NCBI GenBank assembly: GCA_029891345.1
Contig: CM057009.1
Coordinates: forward strand, 291,410,966-291,474,965
Length of the DNA stretch: 64,000 bases
Origin: Dryococelus australis
Taxonomy: Eukaryota; Arthropoda; Insecta; Phasmatodea; Phasmatidae
Direction: 5' to 3'
Numbering within the stretch: position 1 is the first letter of the stretch; each line of letters begins with the position of its first letter. The position numbers were made by a program, and so were the translations under genes. Shown piece by piece: positions 22,626 to 33,423 of the stretch. The notes beneath the pieces were generated by a model. The model was not told the DNA's origin and searched no databases. It worked only from the letters and a program-made list of their open reading frames with translations.

Positions 22626-23430
22626 ATATATTATTAACTACTCTGTGGTAATGTCGCGGTGGATCCTTTAATCCAAGCATACGCTGCTGAAATACTTTTT
22701 TTTTAATTGCACGTCTACTAAGATTTATTCTGTAAAAAATGCATTTCAATTTATCAAAGCCTCGAGATGCTGAAGTGTTTTTGAAGAACTGTTTCAACAA
22801 TAATGTCTGGAAATTTTTCCATGGTTCTGCGTGTAATATAAATTCTCATTGGCCCAATCAAACACCACACTGTCTTAGACGGAAGTACGCGGTCAATAAA
22901 TTATTTTCATATCGGGTGCCGGTACCAATAACAGAAGTTCGATATTTTCTAAATCGTCGAGTCCTTAGAAGTAATTAACAGGAATATACAGAAGCTAATC
23001 GATTGCTATGATTAGTGATATTTTCTTTCGTTTATGTTAGGTGTTGTTTTCAGTCTCTGTACGATTTGGATAAAAGTGAAATAAATTCTCCTTTGATAAT
23101 TTTTTACTACTGTCGACATAGCAGTTCTATTCTTCTGTACTCACATGTTTATTTGACTCACGAAGTTCTGGGAGAAGTACACTTGTCGGATTGGCTGTTG
23201 CATGGAGCAGAAGATTTCCTATTAGTTTTGCGGCCGTCTAGATAATTAGTCTCCAGACGCTGACTGACAAATGACGTTCCACCATGTTGTTAGTCAGTGA
23301 GGCCATTTTAATGGCAAGCATGATTGGTGTTCTCCATAGCACCGATTCTCACAATCATTCCTCTTACATATTCTGTAGTTTAACCGTTGGAATTTAAGTT
23401 AACTTATTTTAACTGTTAATCATTACAAAT
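22626..23430. other. Spacer with diverged I-like stretch
   Basis: No gene recognised. The only repeat similarity is at 23163-23330. Confidence 0.45.
23163..23330 (+). mobile_element. Diverged family I fragment
   Basis: 'cggattggctgttgc', 'gctgactgacaaatgacgtt' and 'catgttgttagtcagtga' follow the order of I4 and I3. Confidence 0.45.
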
Positions 23431-23640
23431 AGTGTCCTCTATCTGTGAAATCGTACAGAAAGTGAATTTAATGATCAGCACTGTACAGAGCAGGAAGCAG
23501 GAGCCCAATAAGGAAGTCCCTCACATGTGGCAGACATAATTCGCTGTTGAGAATAGGTTCCGTAGTATTCTAAACAGCTGCTGCCAGTAACATGAAGCCA
23601 AATTACAATTTTACTGATCCCGATATTTTACATAACGTTA
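23431..23640 (+). repeat. Dispersed repeat, family M (M1)
   Basis: 'agtgtcctctatctgtg', 'cactgtacagagcagga' and 'gctgctgccagtaacatgaa' recur in the same order in M2 (55632) and M3 (59815). Length ~210 bp; no TIR or tRNA-like promoter seen. Class unknown. Confidence 0.7.
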
Positions 23641-25084
23641 TACCAATAGAGGTACAGTTTGAAAATGGAATAAAAGGAGAGATTTTTTATTGTAACGCCT
23701 GGAACGATAGGTTGAATAGTTGTGTTCTGTACTTATTATTGTGTCTAAATATATTTAAAATCAAATATATAAAATATGGGTTTGATGCGTGCCATGAGAG
23801 AATTTGTTAATCATTTTTAGGTAAGTGTGTCAGAGGAATGATAATCTTCATTAATTAACCAGACATACACTGGACACTGCAATCACAACTATATATCACT
23901 ACAATAAAAATATTCATTAAACAAGCATCTGCACTACACCGAAAAAAGCGACATGAATAAGCATAGACAATGCAAGTGAATGAAAACATTAAAATAAATC
24001 AATTATCACACATGGCTATCTTAAAAAACAACTTATACCTGAATTATGTTGATGAAGAATAAAAAAGACCTAAACAAACATTTTAATTCAAAGTAAAACA
24101 CGAAAAACCGGCTGTCAGCTCAATAAATTATAATTTGGCACTGCCAACACGAGATACAATACCACGACCTAGAGAACTTAATTAGGTAAGTTTTCATCTG
24201 GTTGCCTCGGTTTCATATAAAAAATATTATTTAAATGAGTCCTGCTAGCTGTACGTCGGAGGCACTCGGGACCTCTAGTTGTTCAAAGCGAGATTCAAGA
24301 AAAAATATAAATAAATAAAACTTTTATTTTCAAGTTCTCAAGCACTGTATCCGTGTACGGACTTCCCCATTAAATAATATACAATTAAACTTGGAGAAAA
24401 TAATTATACTGCCGAAGCAAATTTACTCTGACGCTCTCTTACTTCATTCATCTAGGGGGCGATGCAGGAATCCCAGTTTCTTTGGCACCTCGGATTCAGA
24501 GTACCTCGAGCCTTCCTCGGGTCACCAAATCAAGCACATCCCCGCTGGCAGCTCTCGGTTCCCCGTACATCTCCATCTTCGCGATGTTCGGCGAAAATCA
24601 TTTCCTGTAGCTCTAAAACTCATTTAGCCGGCATCGAGGAGTTTCTTTGTTCGGAAGTTCTTCCTTAAACGTTCCATCCAACATTCTATTTCACTAACTT
24701 TTATTTTCAACAGCTCTCACATTCCAAGTTTGTTTTTCCAATTCTTGTCTTTACCGAAGTTTTACATATAGAGGAAGTTGTAATAAAACTTTCAATTTTT
24801 TCCTTTAGACAAGATAGCTATAAGTTTACTATGGAAACAGTTTTGTAATGACAAACTTATTCAAAATTATCGTTACCATCTGGCGTGCAAATAGCAATCT
24901 GTATCTCAATGCAAATTAATTATTACAAGTGCATAAAATGGTATGCAATATCAGAGCTTTGCATGTTAGCAAACATATGTAACATATTATAACTTTACAA
25001 AGTATAAGTTCACGTGACCGTAAAGGGTTAACGGGGCATTTCTCTGTTGCATGGACTCGGTGGCATCAACAACTTTCAATTTGT
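23641..25084. other. Spacer with a small GC-richer island
   Basis: A/T-rich except 24425-24665, a sharply bounded GC-richer block with two overlapping short plus-strand frames (78 and 68 codons) and no motif I recognise. 'accgtaaagggttaa' at 25017-25031 looks like the right end of a TTAA (piggyBac-type) MITE without a clear left partner. Confidence 0.4.
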
Positions 25085-25332
25085 ACCGAGCGAGTGGTAC
25101 AGTGGTAACTCACTGGACTCGTATTCGGGAGGACCTGGGTTCGATTCCCGATCCGGCCATCCTGATTTCGGCTTACAATGGTTTCCCGAAATGACTCCAG
25201 GCTAATGCTGGTATGGGACCCTAACGAAGGCCATGGCCGATTCCTTCCCAATCCTTCCCCAATCCCTCTTCCCTGTACAAATTGCACCGTCTCTAATGAC
25301 CGCGTTGTCGAAGATACGTTAAGCCCAATTAC
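25085..25332 (+). mobile_element. tRNA-derived SINE, type T
   Basis: Head 'gagtggtacagtggtaact' (A box) and 'gggttcgattcccg' (B box), body 'gatccggccatcctgattt', tail 'agatacgttaagcccaatt'. This is the architecture of a SINE group widespread in insects (family recall). Its 3' end abuts K1's target duplication. Confidence 0.88.
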
Positions 25333-25629
25333 TAGGGCCTCCTGATTTTCGCGAAAATATTACGGGGCTGTTGTATTCCAAAACTTTAGAGATCATATCC
25401 ACTTTCTTGACTGGATGACTTTAACTGTCGCACGTTGTAGATGTCTGGCCGCGAATCACGGACGCTCACGGTTGGAGATAGTTATTTCTGGCTGGCCTAG
25501 TCAGGTAAGGAACTGTCTTTCGACAAATACATGTGGCCAATAACCAAAGGAAATATGAATTTATGCCATAGGACATTGGAGTCTATCTAGCCTTCGCGGA
25601 GATCTTTTCGCGAAAAACAGGTGGCCCTA
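25333..25629 (+). mobile_element. hAT-type MITE, family K (K1)
   Basis: TAGGGCCTCCTGATTTTCGC to 'ttttcgcgaaaaacaggtgg' plus CCCTA. Exact 8-bp duplication ccaattac on both sides. CCAAT near the right end preserved ('ggccaataacc'). Young by its flanks. Confidence 0.95.
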
Positions 25630-25732
25630 CCAATTACCTACCTGCCTTTCAATTTGTAGTGTAGTAAAGTACATAATCTGCAAGAGGACAGCCCGACTAG
25701 CGCAGAAATTCCAACAGCTGGATCTAGTCAAT

Positions 25733-25822
25733 AAAAGGCAAAAGCCATTTTCCAACGCATATGGGACCCCACGCTTACTTCAAAAGAACCGACCACCACG
25801 ACATTTATCCCCTCTGTTCCTA
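25733..25822 (-). mobile_element. Family I terminal fragment
   Basis: 'cttacttcaaaagaaccg' and 'ctctgttcctac' resemble the outer end of I8 and I1. Weak. Confidence 0.35.
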
Positions 25823-25824
25823 CC

Positions 25825-26093
25825 CGATATAGACTCGATGCTCACTTCACCGTGAACATATTTTACCCTCATGTTACGTTTGTGATTCGGCCGCTCGTTT
25901 CCTGGCACGTCCTGTAGAACTGTAAACCATAAATACACACGTAGAGGCGAGCAAATCACGTAATACCTAAGTACAATGCATAGATTATTCACCATGAAGG
26001 CACCAACTAACTAGTGTCATCGCTACGGGTGTGTTCAGAACTGACAGATTTACCCTAGCCGTAAAATGAACTCCCGAAATATCTGCGTATCTA
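25825..26093. mobile_element. hAT-like MITE, family L (L2)
   Basis: Shares 'gtaaaccataaatacacacg' / 'gcgagcaaatcacgtaatac' region with L1 and ends 'cgaaatatctgcgtatcta'. Left terminus unclear. Confidence 0.55.
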
Positions 26094-26165
26094 CTTATAA
26101 CTTGGAAAATTAAAATGTCATGCAATTACTAAGATTCTCTCACAAAATTGTATATTATCTATATA

Positions 26166-27209
26166 CAGGCTGGTCGGAAAGTTCCCTTACAAACTCCTAG
26201 GACTTGTGGAGGGGACTAGGTAGAGTGTCTTTTGAATAGGAACCCATGTCCGGAAACGTACTGTCTCCGTGCTACAGTCATTTTTAATCAGGTGTATCCC
26301 TCGTCGCTTTCCGCTGAGGGGAAAAGCAATGTCTCGGATGCGTCTGGGTTGGTATGCAACCGGGTAGGCCGTACAATACTTAAGGCAATCACCTGATGGC
26401 ACGCGACGTCGACCCTGTCTTGAGCCCATTCCACGTGCCTTTGTGTCTCCGGTTGAGTACACGTTTACGGAATACACAGACACGATTCTTGTGTATGGCA
26501 CAGCTGAAGGTAATGAATGGCAGAGCAGCTCGTTGGCAGTATCAAGAGCGTTATACACAACGTGCGACACCATCGCATACCCTTTTTGCCACAGTTACGC
26601 AACGGCTCCGAGAACAAGGTACCTACATCGCTGACAGGAACGACTGTGGTGCTTCAAAGAGGCGCCGCACTCCCGAATTGGAAGAGGCTGTACTGCATCA
26701 CGTTGAACAGAGCCCGTCAGCGAGTACGCGAACAATTGCGCGTGCAATGGGTGTTGCTCCCAGCATAGTCTGGGAGGTTCTGCATGAGCAACAACTACAT
26801 CTCTACCACCTCCAAAGGGTACATACAGTCTTTGAGTCCAGCCGATGTTGCACCACGTGCTGACTTCTGCACGTGGTTCCTCCATCGTTGCACCGACGAG
26901 CCCGTTCCCACGTCATGTTCTGTCCACATATGAATCTAAATTCTCTAGGAACAGTGTTATAAATTCTCGAAACAGCCATGTGTGTGCAAACGAAAACCCT
27001 AATACCACGAATGTCCAGGGGTTCCAGCACATATTTTCTATCACTGTGTGGGCAGGTATTCAGGACGGTCATGTGTCAAATACCTGATTTGAAATGGCTG
27101 CAGCACGGAAATTGTATGTTTCCGTACATGGGTTCCTATTCAAAAGATCATCTAATCAGTCCCTTCTACAAGCCCTAGGAGATTGTGAGAGGAATTTCCG
27201 ACCACTCTG
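26166..27209 (+). mobile_element. Tc1/mariner-superfamily transposon with internal deletion
   Basis: 1044 bp bounded by ~110-bp imperfect inverted repeats (left CAGGCTGGTCGGAAAGTTCC, right ends 'aatttccgaccactctg'; inner parts share 'gaataggaacccatgt'). TA at 26164-26165 and 27210-27211. It holds the first part of a transposase gene only. The coding remnant runs straight into the right inverted repeat, which implies loss of the catalytic C-terminal part. Confidence 0.92.
26440..27086 (+). pseudogene. Mariner-type transposase pseudogene, C-terminally truncated
   Basis: Begins near VEYTFTEYTDTILVYGTAEG (26456-26515), shifts frame, then continues through a helix-turn-helix region (LEEAVLHHVEQSPSASTRTI, ~26680-26740; AMGVAPSIVWEVLHEQQ). 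Another shift leads to FSITVWAGIQDGH near 27035-27070, after which a stop comes at 27085. The position of the first catalytic Asp reads STYESKF, with Tyr in place of Asp (codon 26929-26931). The other two acidic residues are absent. Not functional; useful only as a source of inverted repeats for an active relative. Confidence 0.85.
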
Positions 27210-27431
27210 TATAATGTTTTGAAGAACAACGGTCTACAGCAAAATTATTATGCGCTAAAATATTGTTCAAACTCGGTAGCAGCTTCCTAAATTTAGGAGA
27301 GGACTCCGTATTTTTCACTTTGCTCGAGAGTTTTCTGGCGAATTACAAATTTCTCGTTTACGAGAAGTAAAGTTCTCTTTGGCTCAGTTAAATTACAAAA
27401 CAAACTTTCAGAACTGAAATTTAACGGAGCC

Positions 27432-27726
27432 ACATAGTATGAAAGTCAATAGAGACGAAATGACGAGGCTATTACTTTGCTGTGGGCGTGCCCATTCACT
27501 GACTGGCTGGCAAGGCACTGGAAACGGGCCTTGTGTCCGGTTGGATACTGCATGCTGTGAAAGGATCCGTACTGGCTGGGTTGCCGGCAGGCGAGTATGT
27601 TAGCAGGCCCTTATTGGCAAACGGCGTTGTGCTATGTTGCTGTCCAGTGACACCAACTGCTGGCGTGCTTGGCTGGACTTCGTGGTATAAGCGGTTATTT
27701 TACTTCTGTATTCTTGAGTATCCTGT
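27432..27726 (+). mobile_element. hAT-like MITE, family I (I6), joined to SINE S3
   Basis: Starts CATAGTATGAAAG, core 'actgactggctggcaagg', 'gggccttgtgtccggttgg', ends 'ttcttgagtatcctgtg'. The SINE head begins in the next base. Confidence 0.78.
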
Positions 27727-27925
27727 GGGGTCGCGGTGGTGTAGTGGTTAGACCACTCGTCTCCCACCTAGGCGAACCGGGCTCAATCCCCAGCCGGGTC
27801 ATCCCGGATTTTTGCTAGTGGGAATCGTGCCGGACGATGTCGCTGATCTCTGGGATATCTCTGGGGTTTTCTCTGGGATATCTCGTACCCCCCTCCCTTT
27901 CATTTCAGCGCCACTCCGTACTCAC
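27727..27925 (+). mobile_element. tRNA-derived SINE, family S (S3)
   Basis: Head 'gcggtggtgtagtggttaga' and 'ccgggctcaatcccc', body with a short internal triplication of 'tctgggatatctc'-like units at 27856-27888, then fading tail. Directly downstream of I6 in the same orientation, as S5 is relative to I8. Confidence 0.83.
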
Positions 27926-28181
27926 CTCAGTCACCCTTTTAGGATAAGTAGTGCAATGAGGGTGAACGACTAGATGGGGATTTTTGGACATTCACCATTG
28001 CGATGCAAATATCTGTAACGGAAAATCAGGACTGAACACGAACAAATTGTTAAATAAGACAAGTAACCTATGGAAGAAAAAAGAAATATATGTATAAAAC
28101 ACTGTAAAATACTAAGAGGGAATGGAGTCAACAAACAAAGAGCCAATAATTACGCAATATGTATATGCATATATCACATAT

Positions 28182-28272
<91 letters not shown>

Positions 28273-28285
28273 TACACACATATAT
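28182..28285. repeat. (TA)n with adjoining (CA)n microsatellite
   Basis: About 80 bp of nearly pure TA, one interrupting 'tac', then 'acacacacac' runs. The open frames across it (Tyr/Ile repeats) are artefacts. Confidence 0.97.
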
Positions 28286-28379
28286 AGCACCAATCGAAAT
28301 CAAATAGAATGGACCTCAATTACTGAAAGGGCTGAAGTACGATTCGTCCTTAACGTGTTTCCGTGAAATTCCCAAGAGT

Positions 28380-28900
28380 CTACTTGATCTGTTGCGAGTC
28401 GCAAACCTCGGTGGGGCTAGTTTACCCTCCTTCCCCCCCCCCCCCCCCTCGTGCTCAACTCGGCGAACACAACTCGTATAAGCAGCCCGCCTAGGTGCTG
28501 ACGCTCAAGCCATTAGCCGCGACGCTGGGCGGGTTCGCGATTGTGCAAAGTCGAGGCAGCGCGCTGTTTGGTAGTTCACACAGGCGCTGCTGACTCGGGA
28601 ACTACCCCCCCCCCCCTCCCTTCCTCCAGCCGGTCAACCACCCATCACTCCCTCACAGCTACCCACCCACGTAACCATCCACACCTCACGCCGCGCGGTG
28701 GTTTACCCCTCCCGGGCCGCCCGCATTCGCACCCCTCGCCAACCCGCCCCCCCCCCTCTTCGAACAGCACCTCACGCGGACCGCTGTTGCCAACTGTTGG
28801 AACACGTCCATGCGCGTAGCGACTTTCGGCTGCTTTCCCGATCACCTGGCGACAAATTTTCGAATCCAGGTCAAAACGCCGCGACTTTATTGCCAGGAAA
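28380..28900. other. GC-rich, CpG-containing tract
   Basis: Contrasts with the A/T-rich surroundings; contains long C runs at 28434-28449, 28606-28618 and 28746-28756. Open frames are Pro/Ser/Thr-rich in plus and Gly/Arg-rich in minus, as expected of skewed composition. Similar tracts occur at 17450-18150 and 30840-31100. Confidence 0.5.
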
Positions 28901-29274
28901 TTTGACTCTCTGAACTGCAATAGACGACGCATGAAGTTATCTGATTTCAACACAGTTCTGTGGATATTTCCCGTAATATTACGCCACGAGCAGTTTTCAT
29001 GAAGTACACTGCAACGTAATTTAAGTCGATGGTAGTCGAAGTGTAAAATTACTCAACAATGAACACAGTGAATTGAATGTTATGTTACCTACGAAGGAAC
29101 ATTCCGTTGGTAAACTGACAACGTCATTGATTAACATCTCGCCGTTAAGCAGCGTTGTATAGCATAGTAAGCGTACACGTTGGATTGTGATTACTATAAC
29201 AGTGTAATTGCGAATATAGTTACCAATTGAACTGGTATTCTCTGTACTGGTCGATATACCCTACTCACTTATAA

Positions 29275-29573
29275 CTGGGGACAGGTGTTTTGCGCGAAAA
29301 TATGCATGGTCATTGTAAGACTTCAATATCCGACGTTCACAACTACAACTTCTTTTGATTATTGACCGGGTGTCTACGTGAGACAGCGTGTTCTTATTTG
29401 ACTGGGCCAATCGCAGCAAAGTACTCCGATACCGAACGTCCCTGGTTCACAGGCGGACACTTCAGGCCCGTGATATTTAAAATCATCCAACCACGAACGT
29501 GCATATGAACTCAAGTGTTTTGGAGTACAACTGGTCCTGAAATCTTTTCGCGGGAAAAAACCACCTCTCTCCG
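29275..29573 (-). mobile_element. hAT-like MITE, family Q (Q1, K-related)
   Basis: Left 'ggggacaggtgttttgcgcg', right 'gaaatcttttcgcgggaaaa' then 'accacctctc'. Interior shares 'gactgggccaatcgcagc' and 'gagacagcgtg' with Q2 (50976). No clear flanking duplication. Confidence 0.68.
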
Positions 29574-29910
29574 GAAATGCGTATGTGCCGCGCCTAAAGC
29601 ACTAAATTAAAATATGAATAACATTTTTGATGATTACTGCACTAAACCATTTTACGTTAGCATGTTTACAAAAGTGTGTGATTAATTTTCGACTGAAGAA
29701 CAATAATACTATCGTAAACACCATGGTGGTTATCACCATAGTTCTGTCTCGCTGGCCACTGACGTTAGAAAAACCAGCAGTGCTAATCAATACTCTGTGC
29801 AGTTGCGCTGGTTATGGTTCGAGATAATGTTAGTAAGGACAGGAAAATTCCGCGGAGTCAATTACTGCACTATCATATACATATTAAAGCATCAGCTCTT
29901 TATCTATAAG
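29574..29910. other. Spacer, nothing recognised
   Basis: Contains a partly self-complementary stretch around 'aacaccatggtggttatcac' (29717-29737) but no repeat family. Confidence 0.45.
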
Positions 29911-30205
29911 TAGGGACTGGATAATTTCGCGTTTTGAACGACCTCTGTGCTAGACTCCACGCTGCTGCGTGTTTTAAAGCCTAAGCTCTCTGTTCATTGG
30001 CTGCTGCCTCAGTGCGAAGCCAATTTTACCTCAGAGCAGGTGGCACGGGATTCTGTGCTTGTTTGCTTGCAGGTCTGTTATTGGCTCATTGTTCACCTGG
30101 GCGTGTCTAATAAACTGTGGTCCAATAGAAAACGTGACTAAAATGTACACGTATTTGGAGTCGCCGTTGTTCTGAAATTTTATTCGCGAAAATTTCCGGT
30201 CTTTA
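29911..30205 (+). mobile_element. hAT-type MITE, family D (D6)
   Basis: TAGGGACTGGATAATTTCGC to 'tttccggtcttta'. ATTGG at position 86, a second ATTGG mid-element, CCAAT 80-84 bp from the right end. Flanks agree at 5 of 8. B2 inserted immediately beyond its right flank. Confidence 0.92.
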
Positions 30206-30213
30206 GTTATGAG

Positions 30214-30496
30214 TAGAGATCTGAGAAATTCGCGAGATCATTAACCTGTAAGCTAGACATCACAGTAAAATATAATCTCATACAAATATCAACTGTTTAT
30301 TGGTTGATTGTTGTGGTATTAAATAGAGGTGATGGGGGGGGGGGGGGGGCACAATTTATTGCGTGTTTCTTATTGGCTCATTTATTTCCAGGAGGTGTCA
30401 AACAACACGCCGACCAATTACAAAATTAACATGAACGTACATGTGTGTGAATTCCAACTTGCCTAGAAATGAACCCGCGAAATTCTCGGGTCTCTA
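30214..30496 (+). mobile_element. hAT-type MITE, family B (B2)
   Basis: TAGAGATCTGAGAAATTCGC to 'aattctcgggtctcta'. Exact 8-bp duplication gttatgag on both sides. An 18-bp G run at 30331-30349 interrupts the interior. Among the youngest insertions here. Confidence 0.95.
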
Positions 30497-32049
30497 GTTA
30501 TGAGCAGCACAACATTTGTTGAAATGGCAGAAGTTATATCTTTTACTAAATTAATAAGATAATTTTGCTAAAATTTTTGCGAAAGTTCAAATTATTCCCG
30601 AGAAAGTTATTTTCCAACCGGTTCCCTGAATGAACTAGTTTGACTGGTCGAATTTACCTCTGGCAAGTATGAATATCCATCACTCGCTTTTCTTTTGTTC
30701 ATTATTTGTGCATTGATTTATATTTCTGTCTGTATGTAGGGTATCGTGTTTGTTAATGTGGCAGTTGTTAAACGATTTTTTTTCCCCGCGTAGGGACTTT
30801 TTTTGTGAATGTAGGGCCATTTCAAGTGTTGTGCAGGGACTTGGCGAATACTGGATTGGCAACACTGCTGCGGTGGCAACGGAACGTCTGCCATCCTTTA
30901 CTCCCCTTTCTCCCTCCACCACCCCTAGTGCAAAACCACCCCGTGGCGACGCACGAATTGTGCGGGAACAGTGTTGCCAAATTAACCCCGGCGAGTTCCC
31001 TCGCAGAGCAGAGGCCAGTATGCGAGATGGCGCTTGCCGCGTCGCCCCTGACCCATCTGCCCCATTCAACCCTGCGACCGTCCTTTGCCTTCGCTAATTT
31101 GACTTGACGCATGGCAGAGTGGGATCTCTGTAAAGGATATGGCGACACATGCGACTATATTTACGCAAGTGGAAATAATTGCTACGTTTCCATGTCGTTT
31201 TCAAAACGATTACAATTCACTTTCAATATTGAATTTGTGCATACAACGTTGGGCAGAATTCATGTAACAAACTCTGGGAGGTGGTTTCTTATCAAAAATA
31301 AGTTTGGGCATCAACTGACAAACATTATCGGAAGGTATGCGGCATTGACAATAAAAGTTTGAAATAAAATCATATAAAAATATCTGAAAGTTCTTGAAAT
31401 GGAACGACAAAAATTGGAATGTGTTTCATAAAATCTATTGTGTAAATATGTAAAATTATGGTATGTCAAATCGTCTCCCTTCGTTGTTTACATAGGTCCT
31501 TTTGTCCGAACTCACTCCGGTAAACCGTTTTTGATCAAACGTCACTCAAAATTTCCAAAGTGCGCTGAAGCCCCGCGGAGGTAGGCAACACTTATACACT
31601 CGCGTCTCGCACGTAGCTGAGCAAATCGCTGCATGAACTTATTTGAGCTTGATTGCTGGCAAGTCAGTAAGTGTCTGCAGCTAATCGTGGAATCAAGGAA
31701 CTTGTTACGCGAGCGGAGCTAGCCGACATTCACCTAGTGAACGGAGCAGCCAACACGAGTGCAAGACGAACAGTGAGCGCTGTACCGGCTGCGCTACCCT
31801 GTGCCACGTCAACCTTCCTGTGCGACATTTGCACGGCTCCATCAGAGATTGCGTGATGAAGGCTCAACAATAGTGACGTCGCCGAATGCTGGAGCCACCA
31901 CGGACAAGGCGAACTGCGGCATTTGACGGGGACATGTTTCGCCGTACTACATACTACGTACACATGTATCATGCATTTCTCATATTTGTACTCCTTTCAT
32001 TATTTACGCTTGTCCTCCATCAAATTAACCAGTCTTACATACACATTGA
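30497..32049. other. Spacer with GC-rich tract, no gene assigned
   Basis: 30840-31100 is GC-rich, with four overlapping open frames of 100-129 codons on both strands. None has a recognisable domain, and they mutually exclude each other. 31560-31900 is also GC-richer and unique. A host first exon or promoter is possible but unsupported. Confidence 0.4.
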
Positions 32050-32323
32050 TTGAGACGCGATCATTTTGCGGGCTCGTTTATAGGCAAGTTGTAATTCACA
32101 CACTTGGGCGTTCGTGTTACTTTTGTAATTGGTCGACGTGTTGTTTGACACCTCCTGGAGATAAATGAGCCAATAACAAACATGCAATGAATTGTGCGCC
32201 CAACAACCGCATTTTACTACCACAACTATCAAGCAATACACAGTAGATATCTGCATGTGAGGTATATAAGACTGCGAAGTCTAGCCTACAGGTAATTGAT
32301 CTCACGAATATCTCAGGTCTCTA
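32050..32323 (-). mobile_element. hAT-type MITE, family B (B3)
   Basis: Reverse copy from TTGAGACGCG to 'atctcaggtctcta', with 'aattggtcgacgtgttgttt' and 'gagccaataacaaac'. Complete. Confidence 0.9.
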
Positions 32324-32873
32324 TACATAGAGTAGCGCGGGTGACAGATGTGTTGCCTATCCTCATAGGGCTGCATCGTCTCTCGTCGACAACGAGGTCA
32401 TTAAATAACCAGTGGCTCAAACAATCACGATGAGAGGGAAGTAGTAAGGAGATATTACGTACAACCACGTAAACCGAAATCACGATGCTACGAACCGTAA
32501 TTGGAGTTGAGTTTTCACGAATACGAGTACAAAGAGTTGCCGCTGCCCCATCTGACAGGGTGAAAAAAATTATTAACGCAGGTGTGATATCGGGATTGTA
32601 CAATATTCTTTCGGCGGTGTTTTGATCGCTGTGTAAAATTCACAGGGTTGATTAAAAAAAGTAACACATGTTGTTCGCCGTGAAATATTGTACAAATATA
32701 AAAAGAGTAATTAAAAACCAAACAACACTCATCGGTATGGTACAGAAACCTGATGTTATCGAAAATATTCAATATTCAATGTGCAGCTTTCCTATTGTTA
32801 TTGACCCCGTATCCTCGTGGGAAGATGTATGCCAATTATCTGGACCAAATTCAATTAGTTTACTTCTCTACTG
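32324..32873. other. Spacer, nothing recognised
   Basis: Unique sequence; small open frames only. Confidence 0.5.
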
Positions 32874-33005
32874 ACTGTCCGTGATCCGAAGAAAGACGCT
32901 TACGTCGCACATCAATTAAAATAATCAGTTTTTGAATACGTGTATGAGCTAAGGGGTATTGAAATACAACTAGTCACGAAATCATTTCCCGAAAATCAGA
33001 CGTCT
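32874..33005 (-). mobile_element. F/K-family fragment
   Basis: 'gactgtccgtgatccga', 'gaaatacaactagtcacga', 'cccgaaaatcagacgtct' form the right half of a reverse F/K element. Left half missing. Confidence 0.55.
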
Positions 33006-33138
33006 GAATGTATCGGCTGTCGGCTCCAGTAGTAAATGAGGGAGAAGGTCGAAATCGTCAATAGTATGGCTACTATTATTTCCTAGTTGCGGGTCTTTAT
33101 TTCTGCTGAATTTACGTAAAGAATGTGTAAGTGATCGT

Positions 33139-33415
33139 AAGAGACCTGGAAATTTCGCGAATTAATTTCAGGAAAAGATAGACTCCAAAGGAATGTGAAT
33201 TTGACTTCCTTTTTCAATTGGATCGCATTTTGTAAGACACTCCCTGGTCAAATTTGAGCCAATAACTATCCTGCAAGGAAACAAGGACCAAATACCGTGC
33301 CAACTGCTCTGAGATAAAACTGGACCATCAACCAATGAACCGAAAGCTCGCGTAGGCAAAGGATTGTGGAATCTAGCTTGCTGCCAAATGGACCCGCGAA
33401 ATTTCCGGATCCCTA
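33139..33415 (-). mobile_element. hAT-type MITE, family D (D8)
   Basis: AAGAGACCTGGAAATTTCGC to 'aatttccggatcccta'. Exact 8-bp duplication gtgatcgt at 33131-33138 and 33416-33423. Reverse orientation; 'gagccaataactatcctgca' intact. Confidence 0.95.
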
Positions 33416-33423
33416 GTGATCGT

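Larger units (their letters stand above)
27926..29274. other. Spacer with microsatellite and GC-rich tract
   Basis: Holds the TA/CA microsatellite (28182-28285) and a GC-rich, CpG-containing tract (28380-28900); nothing else recognised. Confidence 0.5.

Noticed and set aside
28070-28366. ORFs of about 60-98 codons across the TA/CA microsatellite
   Set aside because: Tyr/Ile and His/Thr runs are translation of a simple repeat.
30680-31148. Four overlapping 100-129 codon ORFs on both strands
   Set aside because: GC-rich composition lowers stop frequency; frames contradict each other and none shows a motif.
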